A stretch of 64,000 nucleotides of DNA from Coleofasciculaceae cyanobacterium (GTDB lineage Bacteria; Cyanobacteriota; Cyanobacteriia; Cyanobacteriales; Xenococcaceae): the NCBI GenBank assembly GCA_036703275.1, contig DATNPK010000060.1:42397-106396 (forward strand), given 5' to 3'. Both the position numbers and the translations under genes were made by a program. A model generated the notes under the pieces. The model was not told the DNA's origin and searched no databases. It worked only from the letters and a program-made list of their open reading frames with translations. This document shows, one piece after another, positions 52,228-61,629 of this stretch (position 1 is the stretch's first letter; the number at the start of each line of letters is the position of its first letter).

Positions 52228-53964
52228 TTAATAATGTGTTCCTGATTTACGGTGATGTATTGCCGTTACACTTTCAGAATTTAATACCTTACCCTGTTCG
52301 GCTACAGCATAAACTAACCAGTGATCGCCACATTCCATACGGTTAGCTACTTGACATTCTACGTAAGCTAAAGCATCGCTCAAAATGGGAGAGCCGTTAC
52401 TCGCTTCTTCTGTCGCTACTCCTTTAAAGCGATCTTCTCCTGGGGCAAAGGGTTTAAGAAAATGCTTCATTAAGGGGATATGCTTCCCTTCTGGTAAGAC
52501 ATTTAACACAAAATTATTGCCTTTAAATAATAAAGATTCGATCGCTCTTTCTTTAGCAACAGCAACAGTTAAACCAGGAGGATTAAAGGTGGCTTGAGAT
52601 ACCCAAGAAGCTAACATCGCCCCAGAAACCTCATCTTTTTTGGTGGTGACAATACACATTGAACCTACCAGTCTACCGACAGCTTTAGCGGTGCGATCAA
52701 CATCCGAATCAATTCCTTGAGCCTGCCTTACTTTAGTGCGATCGCGCTGGGCTTTTTTCAGGGCTTGAGCAAAATCTGTCCCCGCTTCCTCACAGGTTTT
52801 CAACACTGCATCAGTAGGAGTGAATTTAACCCGAATCGGTTCAAAACCAAACTTATAGCCAGCATTACGAAATTTATTTTCCAATAGATCTACTGCTTCG
52901 CCACTCCAGCCAAAAGAGCCAAATGCCCCCGCTAGCTGAGTTTTTGCTGCGTTTGCCAAGACAATACCCAAGGCTGACTGTATTTGAGTCGGGGCGTGTC
53001 CTCCTAAAGTCGGTGAACCCATAATAAACCCCGCAGATTTATCAATGGCAGTTTTGATTTCTTCAGGTTTAGCTGATTCTGCATTAATCGACTCGACAGC
53101 TACTCCAGCTTTAGTAATTCCTCTGGCGATCGCATTTGCAATAGTCGCGGTGTTACCATAGGCCGAAGCATAGATTAGCGCTACGCTAGATTCACGCTCA
53201 TTTTGCTGTTTCGCCCAGATACGGTAATCGGCAGTTAATTCAATCAAGCTATACCGCACCAAAGAACCATGTCCTGTAGCGTACACGCGAGCTGGCTTAT
53301 CAGCAAGTTTATCCAAGCTAGTAATAACTTGACGGGCGTGGGGGGCCATCAAACAGTCAAAATAATAACGACGATCTTCAAGATCGATTGTCCACCCTTC
53401 ATCAAAAACGCGATCGCCACATACATGACAGCCAAATATTTTGTCGGTATATAAAACTTCTGTCTTGGTATCGTAAGTGCAGAGATGATCGGGATAGCGA
53501 GGATTAGGTGTAGGTATAAACTCTAAAACATGATCCTGACCGAGATTGAGCGTGTCTTCTCCTTTAATAATCTGAATATTTAATTGTTTATCTTCGAGAA
53601 TTTTACGCAGAGATATAGCAGCAGGATTTGAACAAACAATAGTGATTTGAGGCGCTATTTCTAATAAAGCTTTGAGGGTAGTAGCGCGATTAGGATTAAT
53701 ATGACCTAAAATAACGTAATCAATTTTTTGGGGTTCAATTCTTGAGCGTAAGGCATCAAGAAAAATAGTCGTAAAAGATTCTCCTGGTGGGTCAAGTAAA
53801 GCAGTTTTGTCCCCTTCAATTAGATAAGAATTAGCGGTAGTTCCTTTTTGCAGAGCGTATTCAATCTCAAACTTGAGCCGATCCCAGGTACGCGATCGCA
53901 ATACGCGAGTATTAGCAGCTACGGGAAATACCTGAACATCCTGGACTTTATTAGCAGGGGACAT
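52228..53964 (-). CDS. flavodiiron protein, Flv1-like
   Basis: A 578-residue cyanobacterial three-domain flavodiiron protein: metallo-beta-lactamase-like domain (about 30-250, GTTANSYLIEGDKTALLDPP), flavodoxin (about 262-400, ALIYASAYGNTATIANAIAR) and flavin reductase (about 430-578, VGSMCIVTTKKDEVSGAMLA). The canonical iron-ligand motif HxExDH reads HINPNR here, so several iron ligands are replaced, as known for the Flv1/Flv2 type. These work as partners of canonical Flv3/Flv4 in photoreduction of O2. Its start is ATG at 53964. Confidence 0.88.
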   Translation of the reverse strand: MSPANKVQDVQVFPVAANTRVLRSRTWDRLKFEIEYALQKGTTANSYLIEGDKTALLDPPGESFTTIFLDALRSRIEPQKIDYVILGHINPNRATTLKALLEIAPQITIVCSNPAAISLRKILEDKQLNIQIIKGEDTLNLGQDHVLEFIPTPNPRYPDHLCTYDTKTEVLYTDKIFGCHVCGDRVFDEGWTIDLEDRRYYFDCLMAPHARQVITSLDKLADKPARVYATGHGSLVRYSLIELTADYRIWAKQQNERESSVALIYASAYGNTATIANAIARGITKAGVAVESINAESAKPEEIKTAIDKSAGFIMGSPTLGGHAPTQIQSALGIVLANAAKTQLAGAFGSFGWSGEAVDLLENKFRNAGYKFGFEPIRVKFTPTDAVLKTCEEAGTDFAQALKKAQRDRTKVRQAQGIDSDVDRTAKAVGRLVGSMCIVTTKKDEVSGAMLASWVSQATFNPPGLTVAVAKERAIESLLFKGNNFVLNVLPEGKHIPLMKHFLKPFAPGEDRFKGVATEEASNGSPILSDALAYVECQVANRMECGDHWLVYAVAEQGKVLNSESVTAIHHRKSGTHY

Positions 53965-54109
53965 AAGTTTTTGTATCTTGTCTTGACTATGCTTAACTTT
54001 AAGTTTATCAAGTTAAATAGATTTATTTTTAGTGTTGACGAATTTAGGTATAACAGTCGCTCAAAAGCTCATAGTTCATAGCTAAAATAATTACTTCAAG
54101 ACTTTAAGA

Positions 54110-54658
54110 TCAACAACGCCTTACAATAATACATTTAGTTTTTGGGCGTATAATCAGACCTTCTCTTTCAAATTGATTTAAAGTTTTAGTTACCGTAATT
54201 CTAGTTGTCCCAACCACATCAGCTAGCTCTTGATGAGTTATTTTAAAGTCAATTAATTTTCCTTGTCTAATTTCTCGCCCAAATTTGCCAGCCATCCACT
54301 TTAAAAGCAACCATAGTCGTTTGGCTATTCTAGTACTGCGAAGAATATACATTAGCTGCTGTGTTTGTTTAGCATGGTACAGCAGGTTTCTAGATACTGT
54401 TTCCCATTCAGCTCGATATATAGCGATCGCTTCAACTTTACTCATACATTTAAGGGTATGAGGGACTACCTTAGACAAAGATTCCCCTACTAAGTCTTCT
54501 ACCCCCCAAAATCCTAAAGTAATTGATGTGCCTTCCTCACTGACAGTATAGCTTTTGACTACACCATTAACAATTAACCATAGATGATTTGTTCTTTGAG
54601 GCAGCTCATCACCAGGATGAAACAATAAAGATTGTGGTTCGTTCAACAAGGTTTGCAT
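54110..54658 (-). CDS. Crp/Fnr-family transcriptional regulator
   Basis: A 182-residue regulator with an N-terminal cNMP-like barrel (SLLFHPGDELPQRTNHLWLI, LGFWGVEDLVGESLS), dimer helix and a winged helix (THQELADVVGTTRITVTKTL, then NQFEREGLIIR). It is slightly shorter than typical Crp proteins (about 220) and lacks the first helix. The effector is unknown. Its site may be one of the GTA-TAC palindromes in the window, but this is a guess. Confidence 0.88.
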   Translation of the reverse strand: MQTLLNEPQSLLFHPGDELPQRTNHLWLIVNGVVKSYTVSEEGTSITLGFWGVEDLVGESLSKVVPHTLKCMSKVEAIAIYRAEWETVSRNLLYHAKQTQQLMYILRSTRIAKRLWLLLKWMAGKFGREIRQGKLIDFKITHQELADVVGTTRITVTKTLNQFEREGLIIRPKTKCIIVRRC

Positions 54659-54745
54659 TTGTTTTGATCACAACGCGGTTTAATTTTTGGTTAATACCAA
54701 GTAAACTAAGTATTTTATCTGATTTGTTATATAACTTCACTAAAA

Positions 54746-54774
54746 AACTGCACTCAAATTAATTCGGTGCAGTT
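54746..54774 (-). terminator. intrinsic terminator
   Basis: On the minus strand AACTGCAC and GTGCAGTT form an 8-bp stem with a 13-nt loop, followed by TTTT. It lies just after the stop of the ndhD fragment. Confidence 0.75.
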
Positions 54775-54779
54775 AAAAC

Positions 54780-54974
54780 TTATCGTTTGTTTATAGGGTT
54801 AAAATTGTAATGTTCCCAAAATCCGTAAACTATCAAGCTAAAGTTCGCTAATCCAGCAAACAAGGCATACCATCTCCCAGTTTTGCCATCTTTATCAGGA
54901 ATTAGAGGAATAGCTGCTGAGGCTATTAGCGGTAAGACGATAATAGCTGTTAGCCAAAGAATTTGAATTTCCAT
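54780..54974 (-). pseudogene. NdhD N-terminal fragment (NDH-1 subunit 4)
   Basis: 64 residues equal to the start of an NdhD-type subunit of cyanobacterial NDH-1: [40 protein letters not shown] and the helix before YGFWEHYNF. Full NdhD has about 500-560 residues. The frame then reads NPINKR and stops 6 bp before a terminator hairpin. So this is either a remnant or a small stand-alone gene made from the NdhD N-terminus with its own terminator. Confidence 0.7.
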
Positions 54975-55180
54975 TTTTCTTTAGGCATACATACTCAGTG
55001 ATTATCTGCATATTGTATTAAGTTTTGTAAAAAAACCAATAATTTAGATCACAAATCAAAAAAGGTGTGCTCACTGACTTAATTTATCGATTATCTGTTT
55101 GATTAACAACTTGAGTATGATGCTGAGGCAAAAATCTGAGTGGTGTGTTTTACTAGAATGCATTGTTTTGATGCTATTCC

Positions 55181-57412
55181 ATGACTCGCACCGATTGGAT
55201 CATTCTCTGTTTGGCATATATTATTGGTTTAATATCGACTAATTTGGTGGCTTTTTCCACCTCTGGCTTTACCTTACAGCAATTGTGTATCCTAGCAGCA
55301 GGATTAATCGGGTTAGCCTTAATTAGCGCGATCGCCTTAGGAAAATCGTTCAAAAATAACATTTGGATAGGCGCAGCTATAGTTGCTATCTTGGCGATAC
55401 TGTATTTTCAGTTACGCATTCCTCAGCCAAATAGTAATGATCTTAGCTATCAAATAGCCGCATCCGATAGTAAGTTAGTCACAGTGACAGGAAAAGTTTT
55501 AACTGAACCTAGATTGAACGATCGCGCCTGTCTTAAAGTTTGGCTACAGGCTACTGAAATTAACGACCGAGAACCAGTTTCTGGCAAGCTTTATCTTACT
55601 TTGCCTCTATTAAAGGGAACGGGGATCCATCCTGGACAACAGTTAAAAGTAAAGGGGATGCTCTATTTACCCCAAGCAGCTATTAATGCTGGTGGATTTG
55701 ATTTCCAACAATATTTGGCTCGTCAGGGAATATTTGCCGGGATGCAGGGTATTGAAGCAACTTTCGATCCTCAAGCTGAACCCGTATGGGGTTGGTGGAA
55801 ACTGCGTCAGCGTATCGTGCGAAGTCAATTGCGGGGGTTAGGAAGCCCAGTAGGACAGTTAGTTAGCTCTATGGTTTTGGGGCGAAAGGCTGTTGATCTA
55901 CCTAATGATCTTCGCGATCGCTTTATTGAGGCTGGATTAGCTCATGTATTGGCTGCATCAGGCTTTCATGTATCTCTTTTACTGGGAATTATTTTAAAGC
56001 TGACCGAGCGCTTTGCTGCCAAACCTCGGTTAGTCGTGGGAATCAGCACTTTAGCTATCTATTTGGGCTTAACAGGTATTCAAGCTTCGGTGTTGCGGGC
56101 TTGTTTGATGGGGATTGCGGTATTATTCGCTTTGGCTAGGGATACGAAAATTAAGCCTTTGGGTTCGCTTTTGCTGGTAGCAACGATCATTTTGCTCTTT
56201 AATCCTTTATTAATTAGCGACCTTGGTTTTCAACTTAGTTTTTTAGCAACTTTGGGTTTAATCGTTACCTTACCAGGATTACAGACCAAATTAAATTGGC
56301 TTCCTCCTACTATTACTACTTTAGTTGCTGTCCCTTTAGCTGCTTCTGTTTGGGTATTGCCATTACTGTGTTATGAGTTTAATACCTTAGCTACCTATAG
56401 CCTTGTGGTTAATATTGTTTGTACACCATTAATTACGGTAATTAGTTTGGGAGGAATGATTAGCGCGATCGCGGCTTTGATTATTCCTGCGTTGGGTAGC
56501 GCGATCGCCTGGCTATTGCTTTATCCTACGCTGTTACTAATTGCCATTACTAAATTTTTTACTAATCTACCAGGAAGTGCTTGGGCGATCGGACAGATTT
56601 CTCTAGGCGTACTATTAACCATTTATGGATTACTAATCTTAGTCCGGTTAAACAACTGGTGGAGAAAACGCTGGTGGTTAGTATTGCTTTTCACAGTTAG
56701 TTTGATTGTTATACCAGTTATATATAATTACAATCAGCTTCAGGTGACGGTTTTAGCTGCGCGACAATCACAGATAGTTGTTATTCAGGATCGAGGACAA
56801 GTAATTTTAATTAATAGTGGTAAAGACAACGAGGCTAAATATACCGTCTTACCCTTTTTGGCACAACAGGGAATCAATCACATTGATTATGCGATCGCCC
56901 TTGATGACAGTTCAAATACAGCAACAGAATGGATTGAAATACATAAACGAGCAAAAATTAAATATTTTGTGGGTGCGATGGAGAAGATTCTTCCTTTATC
57001 GTTGAAAATAGAAACTTTTGGCAAACGTGAAATCATCAGCAAATCTAGCCGTTTATCAATAGATCGACCACTTGCCCTGATTAACTTACAAATTGCAGAC
57101 CATACTTGGTTGCTCATCGGAAAAACCTCTGGAACTGACAACGAGCGCTTAAAACAAGAGATTAAACAATACATCGGACAACACAATCTTGAACTTCAAC
57201 ATCCAATCTTAATCTGGTCAGATAATATAGCATCGGCGTGGTTAGAATTATTGCAGCCTCGAATCGCGATCGCCTCGGCGAATCAAATAGATTTCAAGAC
57301 TGGACAACAATTACGCCAAAAGCAGATTGAATTGCATAATACAGCCCAAGAGGGCGTAATTCGCTGGACTCCCCGTGATGGATTCGCTAGCAAAAAGAAA
57401 GAATTTTATTAA
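55181..57412 (+). CDS. comEC: ComEC/Rec2 DNA-uptake channel
   Basis: A 743-residue protein with an N-terminal soluble DUF4131/OB-like region, the Competence membrane domain (AHVLAASGFHVSLLLGIILK; about eight to ten helices from 230 to 500) and a C-terminal metallo-beta-lactamase-like domain. The HxHxDH metal motif is not seen in the last domain (DYAIALDDSSNTATEW at that place), so nuclease activity is doubtful. It would pass single-stranded DNA across the inner membrane during transformation. Confidence 0.9.
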   Translation: MTRTDWIILCLAYIIGLISTNLVAFSTSGFTLQQLCILAAGLIGLALISAIALGKSFKNNIWIGAAIVAILAILYFQLRIPQPNSNDLSYQIAASDSKLVTVTGKVLTEPRLNDRACLKVWLQATEINDREPVSGKLYLTLPLLKGTGIHPGQQLKVKGMLYLPQAAINAGGFDFQQYLARQGIFAGMQGIEATFDPQAEPVWGWWKLRQRIVRSQLRGLGSPVGQLVSSMVLGRKAVDLPNDLRDRFIEAGLAHVLAASGFHVSLLLGIILKLTERFAAKPRLVVGISTLAIYLGLTGIQASVLRACLMGIAVLFALARDTKIKPLGSLLLVATIILLFNPLLISDLGFQLSFLATLGLIVTLPGLQTKLNWLPPTITTLVAVPLAASVWVLPLLCYEFNTLATYSLVVNIVCTPLITVISLGGMISAIAALIIPALGSAIAWLLLYPTLLLIAITKFFTNLPGSAWAIGQISLGVLLTIYGLLILVRLNNWWRKRWWLVLLFTVSLIVIPVIYNYNQLQVTVLAARQSQIVVIQDRGQVILINSGKDNEAKYTVLPFLAQQGINHIDYAIALDDSSNTATEWIEIHKRAKIKYFVGAMEKILPLSLKIETFGKREIISKSSRLSIDRPLALINLQIADHTWLLIGKTSGTDNERLKQEIKQYIGQHNLELQHPILIWSDNIASAWLELLQPRIAIASANQIDFKTGQQLRQKQIELHNTAQEGVIRWTPRDGFASKKKEFY

Positions 57413-57492
57413 AACAACAATTTTTAATAAACTTATTCGCCATTTTTACTCAAATCTCAGTAAAATAAACCCTGTGGCTTAATGCTACCAGT

Positions 57493-57579
57493 GGAGAGGT
57501 GGCAGAGTGGTTGAATGCGGTAGTCTCGAAAACTATTTTAAGGTCAAACTTAACGGGGGTTCGAATCCCCCCCTCTCCG
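57493..57579 (+). tRNA. tRNA-Ser (anticodon CGA)
   Basis: An 87-nt cloverleaf with acceptor stem GGAGAGG/CCTCTCC, D arm GGCAGAGTGGTTGAATGC, anticodon stem TAGT/ACTA with loop CTCGAAA (anticodon CGA), a long variable arm and T arm GGGGGTTCGAATCCCCC. CCA is not encoded. It reads UCG. Confidence 0.95.
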
Positions 57580-57606
57580 TAAAGACAAGGTTTGTAGTAA
57601 GTAGTA

Positions 57607-57816
57607 ATGACACCAGAAGGGATACCAGCAACTATTGAGGGAATGCTTCGAGTTCCAAAAGAACTACAGCAAAGTCAAATCAAACAGTCAGAAGAAATAC
57701 AACAATTAATGGGTTATTCAATTAGTCAAGCTGGAGATGTGCTAGACGTTCAAATGTCCTTGAAAGATATATATGCAAGATTGAGCAAATTAGAAGATAA
57801 AAACAAAGAAGATTAA
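57607..57816 (+). CDS. small helical protein, unknown function
   Basis: A 69-residue protein: IEGMLRVPKELQQSQIKQSE, IQQLMGYSISQAGDVLDVQM, LKDIYARLSKLEDK. It is predicted helical and coiled coil. I recall similar C-terminal stretches in cyanobacterial hypothetical proteins but no function. An 8-bp-stem terminator follows its stop. Confidence 0.5.
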   Translation: MTPEGIPATIEGMLRVPKELQQSQIKQSEEIQQLMGYSISQAGDVLDVQMSLKDIYARLSKLEDKNKED

Positions 57817-57825
57817 ATCCACAGC

Positions 57826-57849
57826 AAAAGCGCGGGCGCGAGCGCTTTT
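57826..57849. terminator. intrinsic terminator hairpin
   Basis: AAAAGCGC and GCGCTTTT pair perfectly around an 8-nt GC-rich loop. A-run and T-run on both sides of the stem make it usable in both directions. Confidence 0.75.
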
Positions 57850-57898
57850 ATCAAATGAATAAATAGGTCATTTTAATAATGTTGAACAGGTTATTAAA

Positions 57899-58123
57899 AT
57901 GAAAATCGAAAATTTATTTTTAACAGTATTTATTTTATTTTTCTCAACAAAAAATGTTGTTGCAGGAGAACCAGAAATTAGAATTGATGAAAGCAGCAAG
58001 TATGTAAAAAGCAATTTGTATACGCAAAAACAAAATTATAAGACCTTAAATTATACATCTAGTTATTATTCTAATTTGGACTCTCAAAAAAATTGTGAAA
58101 TATATAAAGCGATTACCCCCTAA
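57899..58123 (+). CDS. small secreted protein, unknown function
   Basis: A 74-residue protein with a signal peptide (MKIENLFLTVFILFFSTKNVVAG, cleavage about residue 22) and a polar, Tyr/Ser/Lys-rich mature part with one Cys near the end (QKNCEIYKAITP). No family recognised. It is AT-rich and could also be a fragment. Confidence 0.45.
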   Translation: MKIENLFLTVFILFFSTKNVVAGEPEIRIDESSKYVKSNLYTQKQNYKTLNYTSSYYSNLDSQKNCEIYKAITP

Positions 58124-58150
58124 ACCTTTGCGCTCTATCTCATAAAAAAA

Positions 58151-58396
58151 ATGGCTACAAACACCGAACAAGAATTAAAAGAAATACTATTACAAATTAA
58201 GTCTGATGTTAAAGACTTGAAGAAAGATGTATCTGAATTAAAAACTGAGGTAGCGGTTATTAAATCAAGACTTGATGGGCAACAAAAAGTTATTGATAAA
58301 ATTCCTGACCTAGCTGAAAAAGTAGGTGAATTAAAGAACTGGCGACAAATCGCCATAATAATTATTACGGGTACTGCCAACACTGTATTTGGTTAG
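58151..58396 (+). CDS. coiled-coil protein with C-terminal membrane helix, shortened by a stop
   Basis: 81 residues: a heptad coiled coil (LKEILLQIKSDVKDLKKDVS, ELKTEVAVIKSRLDGQQKVI) and the start of a helix (WRQIAIIIITGTANTVFG). It looks like a XhlA/holin-accessory-type small protein of cyanobacteria. The TAG at 58394-58396 is followed in frame by ILKSGRL and TGA. In relatives this position is Trp (GWxLRSG), so TGG to TAG would have clipped the last eight residues. Confidence 0.6.
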   Translation: MATNTEQELKEILLQIKSDVKDLKKDVSELKTEVAVIKSRLDGQQKVIDKIPDLAEKVGELKNWRQIAIIIITGTANTVFG

Positions 58397-58445
58397 ATTT
58401 TGAAAAGCGGAAGATTATGATCGCAGAAGGCGGGGCTTGCTTTTT

Positions 58446-58625
58446 AATATCGAAGCTATCGATGAACAACTAAATTTGTTAGGGTGAAGTGCCGAAAAAA
58501 CCGCTAAGGCAAGAGAAAAAACCCCGATCTTTGTCATGAACACAATACTACCTACTTGGGCAAGAGATGAATTCTGGCAACGCTTCTACGGCATCAACAA
58601 GATTAAGTGGTCATCTGAAGACTGA
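58446..58625 (+). pseudogene. fragment of an unidentified gene
   Basis: A single frame without a start reads NIEAIDEQLNLLG, TGA (58485-58487), SAEKTAKAREKTPIFVMNTI, LPTWARDEFWQRFYGINKIK and stops after SSED. The composition (WARDEFWQRFYG) is protein-like. The TGA may stand for an Arg (CGA). I do not recognise the family. It occupies the gap before guaA. Confidence 0.4.
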
Positions 58626-58739
58626 TTTTGAGCAGCAAAGGCAGGGAAGATAATAACTAACTGGTTATTTACTACTTACTATCTCAATCCTACACGAGTA
58701 GACTTACTACTAAACAACCTTATAACTTGTGACCTCGCT

Positions 58740-60368
58740 TTATTCCCACTCAATTGTTCCAGGGGGTTTAGAAGTAATGTCATAAACTACGCGATTGACT
58801 CCTTTAACCTCATTAACAATTCGGTTAGAAATAGTTTCTAACATATCGTAAGGTACTCTAGCCCAATCTGCGGTCATGCCATCTTCACTAGTAATAAAAC
58901 GAAGAACTATCGGATAAGCATAAGTGCGCTTATCGCCCATCACACCGACGCTGCGAATTGGTAACAGTACCGCAAAAGCCTGCCAATAGTCGTGGTATAC
59001 ATCCTGTTTACTAATTTCATCGCGCACAATAAAGTCAGCATCCCGCAGAATATTTAACCTTTCGGCAGTTACATCTCCGACAATTCTTATCGCTAAACCA
59101 GGACCAGGAAAAGGATGGCGACGCACAATTTCTTCGGGTAGCCCGATGGCACGGGCAACATTACGTACCTCATCTTTGAACAGCTTACGTAGAGGTTCAA
59201 CCAGTTTAAACCGTAAATCTTTTGGTAAGCCACCCACGTTATGATGACTTTTGATCTTGACCGCCACTCTTTCTCCCGTTTTAGGATCGACGTTGCTGTC
59301 TGCTGACTCAATCACGTCTGGGTACAGAGTCCCCTGCGCCAGATAGTCAAACGGTCCTAACTTTTTCGACTCTTCTTCAAAAACCTGAATAAATTCATGT
59401 CCAATGCGACGACGTTTGAGTTCGGGATCGTTGACTCCTTCTACTTGCCGCAAAAAGCGATCGCGCGCCATTACGTACTCTACAGGAATATGAAACTTAT
59501 TTTTAAAAATCTCCACCAGTCTTTCTGGTTCACCTTTACGCATGAACCCCTGGTCAATAAACATACAGGTTAACTGGTCGCCAATAGCCCGATGTAGCAG
59601 AAAAGCTAAAGTAGAAGAATCTACCCCCCCAGAAAGAGCCAGTAAAACCCTTTTATCTCCTACTTTTGCTTTAATATCACGAATCGACTCTTCGACAAAA
59701 GCTTCTGTTGTCCAGGTAGGTTCGCATTCGCAGATATGATAGACAAAGTTGCGAATTAAGGCAATCCCGCCCTCAGAATGGACTACTTCTGGGTGAAACT
59801 GTACTCCAAATAGTTTCTTTTCTGGATTAGAAATTGCAGCGCAGGAGGTATTTTTAGTATAGGACAACACTGAAAATCCTTCAGGTAGATTGGTACAAGA
59901 ATCACCATGGCTCATCCACATAGTTGACCCGTGTTCGACATTGGTCAATAAATCTGTCGGATCTTCGATAAATAGTTGTGCCTTACCGTATTCGCCTAGC
60001 TTGACCTTTTCAACTGTTCCTCCAAGCTGCTTTACCATAAGTTGCATTCCGTAGCATACGCCGAGGACTGGAATACCCAAATTCCAAATTTCGGGATCGC
60101 ACTTAGGAGCGTGAGCGTCATATACCGAACTAGGACCACCAGAAAGAATAATTCCATGAGGATTAATTTCTCGTAGCTTTTCGGCCGAAGTCCTATAAGA
60201 TAGTACTTCGGAATATACCTGAGTTTCTCGAATTCGACGAGCAATTAACTCAGAGTACTGAGAACCAAAATCGATAATGATAATCTTTTGACGGTTAGCG
60301 TTGTCAACCAGAGACTTAGGAGCCAAAGTGTCGCTACTTGGGGAGATTGATTCTGTCTGAATAGTCAC
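58740..60368 (-). CDS. guaA: GMP synthase (glutamine-hydrolysing)
   Basis: A 542-residue enzyme: glutamine amidotransferase domain (GVCYGMQ with catalytic Cys, [11 protein letters not shown] with His and Glu), ATP pyrophosphatase domain ([15 protein letters not shown]) and the C-terminal dimerisation domain ending in the usual KPPGTIEWE. It converts XMP to GMP. In many cyanobacteria it stands next to cbiD, as here. Confidence 0.97.
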   Translation of the reverse strand: MTIQTESISPSSDTLAPKSLVDNANRQKIIIIDFGSQYSELIARRIRETQVYSEVLSYRTSAEKLREINPHGIILSGGPSSVYDAHAPKCDPEIWNLGIPVLGVCYGMQLMVKQLGGTVEKVKLGEYGKAQLFIEDPTDLLTNVEHGSTMWMSHGDSCTNLPEGFSVLSYTKNTSCAAISNPEKKLFGVQFHPEVVHSEGGIALIRNFVYHICECEPTWTTEAFVEESIRDIKAKVGDKRVLLALSGGVDSSTLAFLLHRAIGDQLTCMFIDQGFMRKGEPERLVEIFKNKFHIPVEYVMARDRFLRQVEGVNDPELKRRRIGHEFIQVFEEESKKLGPFDYLAQGTLYPDVIESADSNVDPKTGERVAVKIKSHHNVGGLPKDLRFKLVEPLRKLFKDEVRNVARAIGLPEEIVRRHPFPGPGLAIRIVGDVTAERLNILRDADFIVRDEISKQDVYHDYWQAFAVLLPIRSVGVMGDKRTYAYPIVLRFITSEDGMTADWARVPYDMLETISNRIVNEVKGVNRVVYDITSKPPGTIEWE

Positions 60369-60512
60369 TATACTCTAGAAAGTCTATGTAAATAATTATG
60401 TAACAAAGTGTGAAGATGTTGGGGCTTTTGATACCCACCTTGGATTTTGCGAGTTAAGATTTCTTGGGGATAAACTATGCGAAGCAAAAACGTTTTAAAT
60501 ATGCTAAATACC

Positions 60513-61622
60513 CTAGCATAATTCAGATAGTAAAAGAAGAGCATTTTCGCTTTTTTTGATTACCTTTCTACTACGATCAAATAATACTGACCCGACACAA
60601 AGTTTTTGCTCGGTATACTTATAAATATAGTCTTGACATTTTGAGTCGATCGCCTGGGCTAGCTGTTGATAAACTAGATCGACCAAACTGAAATTATTTT
60701 GGTAGGTCAAATCAATTTCCCGTAACAGAGCTAAAGCAGATTCAGTAGTAGAGCAGTTAAATATCTCTCGAAGTTGTGATGTTGACAACCCAAGCTGGGC
60801 GCAATAAGCAGTCATAATTTCCATTCTGCCATCGGCGAGATGATTGTGAGTATGAAAAATACCTCCCGCTAGCTTAATTAATTTGCCATGATAACCAAAT
60901 AGCAAGATTGATTTAACTTCTGCTGCTGCTGCGGTAACCAGCATCGATCCAAGCCAGTTAGCAGTTTTGATAATTCTGTCAGGCTCTATACCCGATTTTT
61001 GTGCCAGATCGATTCCATTTTCTCCAATGCAGAAAGCTAAAGAATCATATAAAGCTGCTTTAGCTTTAATCTGTGCTTGAAAAGCCTCAAGCTGGCTTGG
61101 TGCAGCTAAAGGCTGAACAATGCCTGTTGTACCCAACAGCGAAAGTCCTTCGACCACACCAAAAGCTTCATTAGAAGTTCGTTTGGCTAATCTCGCTCCT
61201 TCAGGCAAAATAATAGTTACAACAATATTTTCTTGAGGATGAAGCAAAGTAATTAGGTTTGCTTTAATTAATTCTTGAGCATAACTATAAATTGCTGAGC
61301 GATCTCGATCGCCTTGCTGCTTACCTATACCTTCTCCTCCCTCGATAGTAATCTGATTGGCAGCAGAATCTGTCAAACTTACTTTTGCCCAGATAGGAGT
61401 ATTGCGAGTTAAATCTAAATGATCTCCTGGATCGCTACGAGTTATAGCGATCGCTGAATGGCGATCAATTTTAGCTACCTGTTCGATATCAATATTTACC
61501 TGCTGAGGCGGTTTAATCAAATTTACAGTAACCTGATTTTGATCGAGTTGTTGCTTAAGGTGGCGTAAAGCGGCGATCGCACTAGCACAGGCGAAAACAG
61601 GAAGAGTATATCCAGTGGGCAT
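60513..61622 (-). CDS. cbiD: cobalt-precorrin-5B C1-methyltransferase CbiD
   Basis: A 369-residue enzyme of the anaerobic cobalamin pathway. Motifs are GYTLPVFACASAIAAL at the start, ITIEGGEGIGKQQGDRD, NEAFGVVEGLSLLGTTGIVQ, SLAFCIGENGIDLAQ, and the C-terminal LLFGYHGKLIKLAGGIFHTH. It methylates C1 of cobalt-precorrin-5B. There is no cobalamin riboswitch in the short upstream gap. Confidence 0.93.
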   Translation of the reverse strand: MPTGYTLPVFACASAIAALRHLKQQLDQNQVTVNLIKPPQQVNIDIEQVAKIDRHSAIAITRSDPGDHLDLTRNTPIWAKVSLTDSAANQITIEGGEGIGKQQGDRDRSAIYSYAQELIKANLITLLHPQENIVVTIILPEGARLAKRTSNEAFGVVEGLSLLGTTGIVQPLAAPSQLEAFQAQIKAKAALYDSLAFCIGENGIDLAQKSGIEPDRIIKTANWLGSMLVTAAAAEVKSILLFGYHGKLIKLAGGIFHTHNHLADGRMEIMTAYCAQLGLSTSQLREIFNCSTTESALALLREIDLTYQNNFSLVDLVYQQLAQAIDSKCQDYIYKYTEQKLCVGSVLFDRSRKVIKKSENALLLLSELC

Positions 61623-61629
61623 GATTTAG

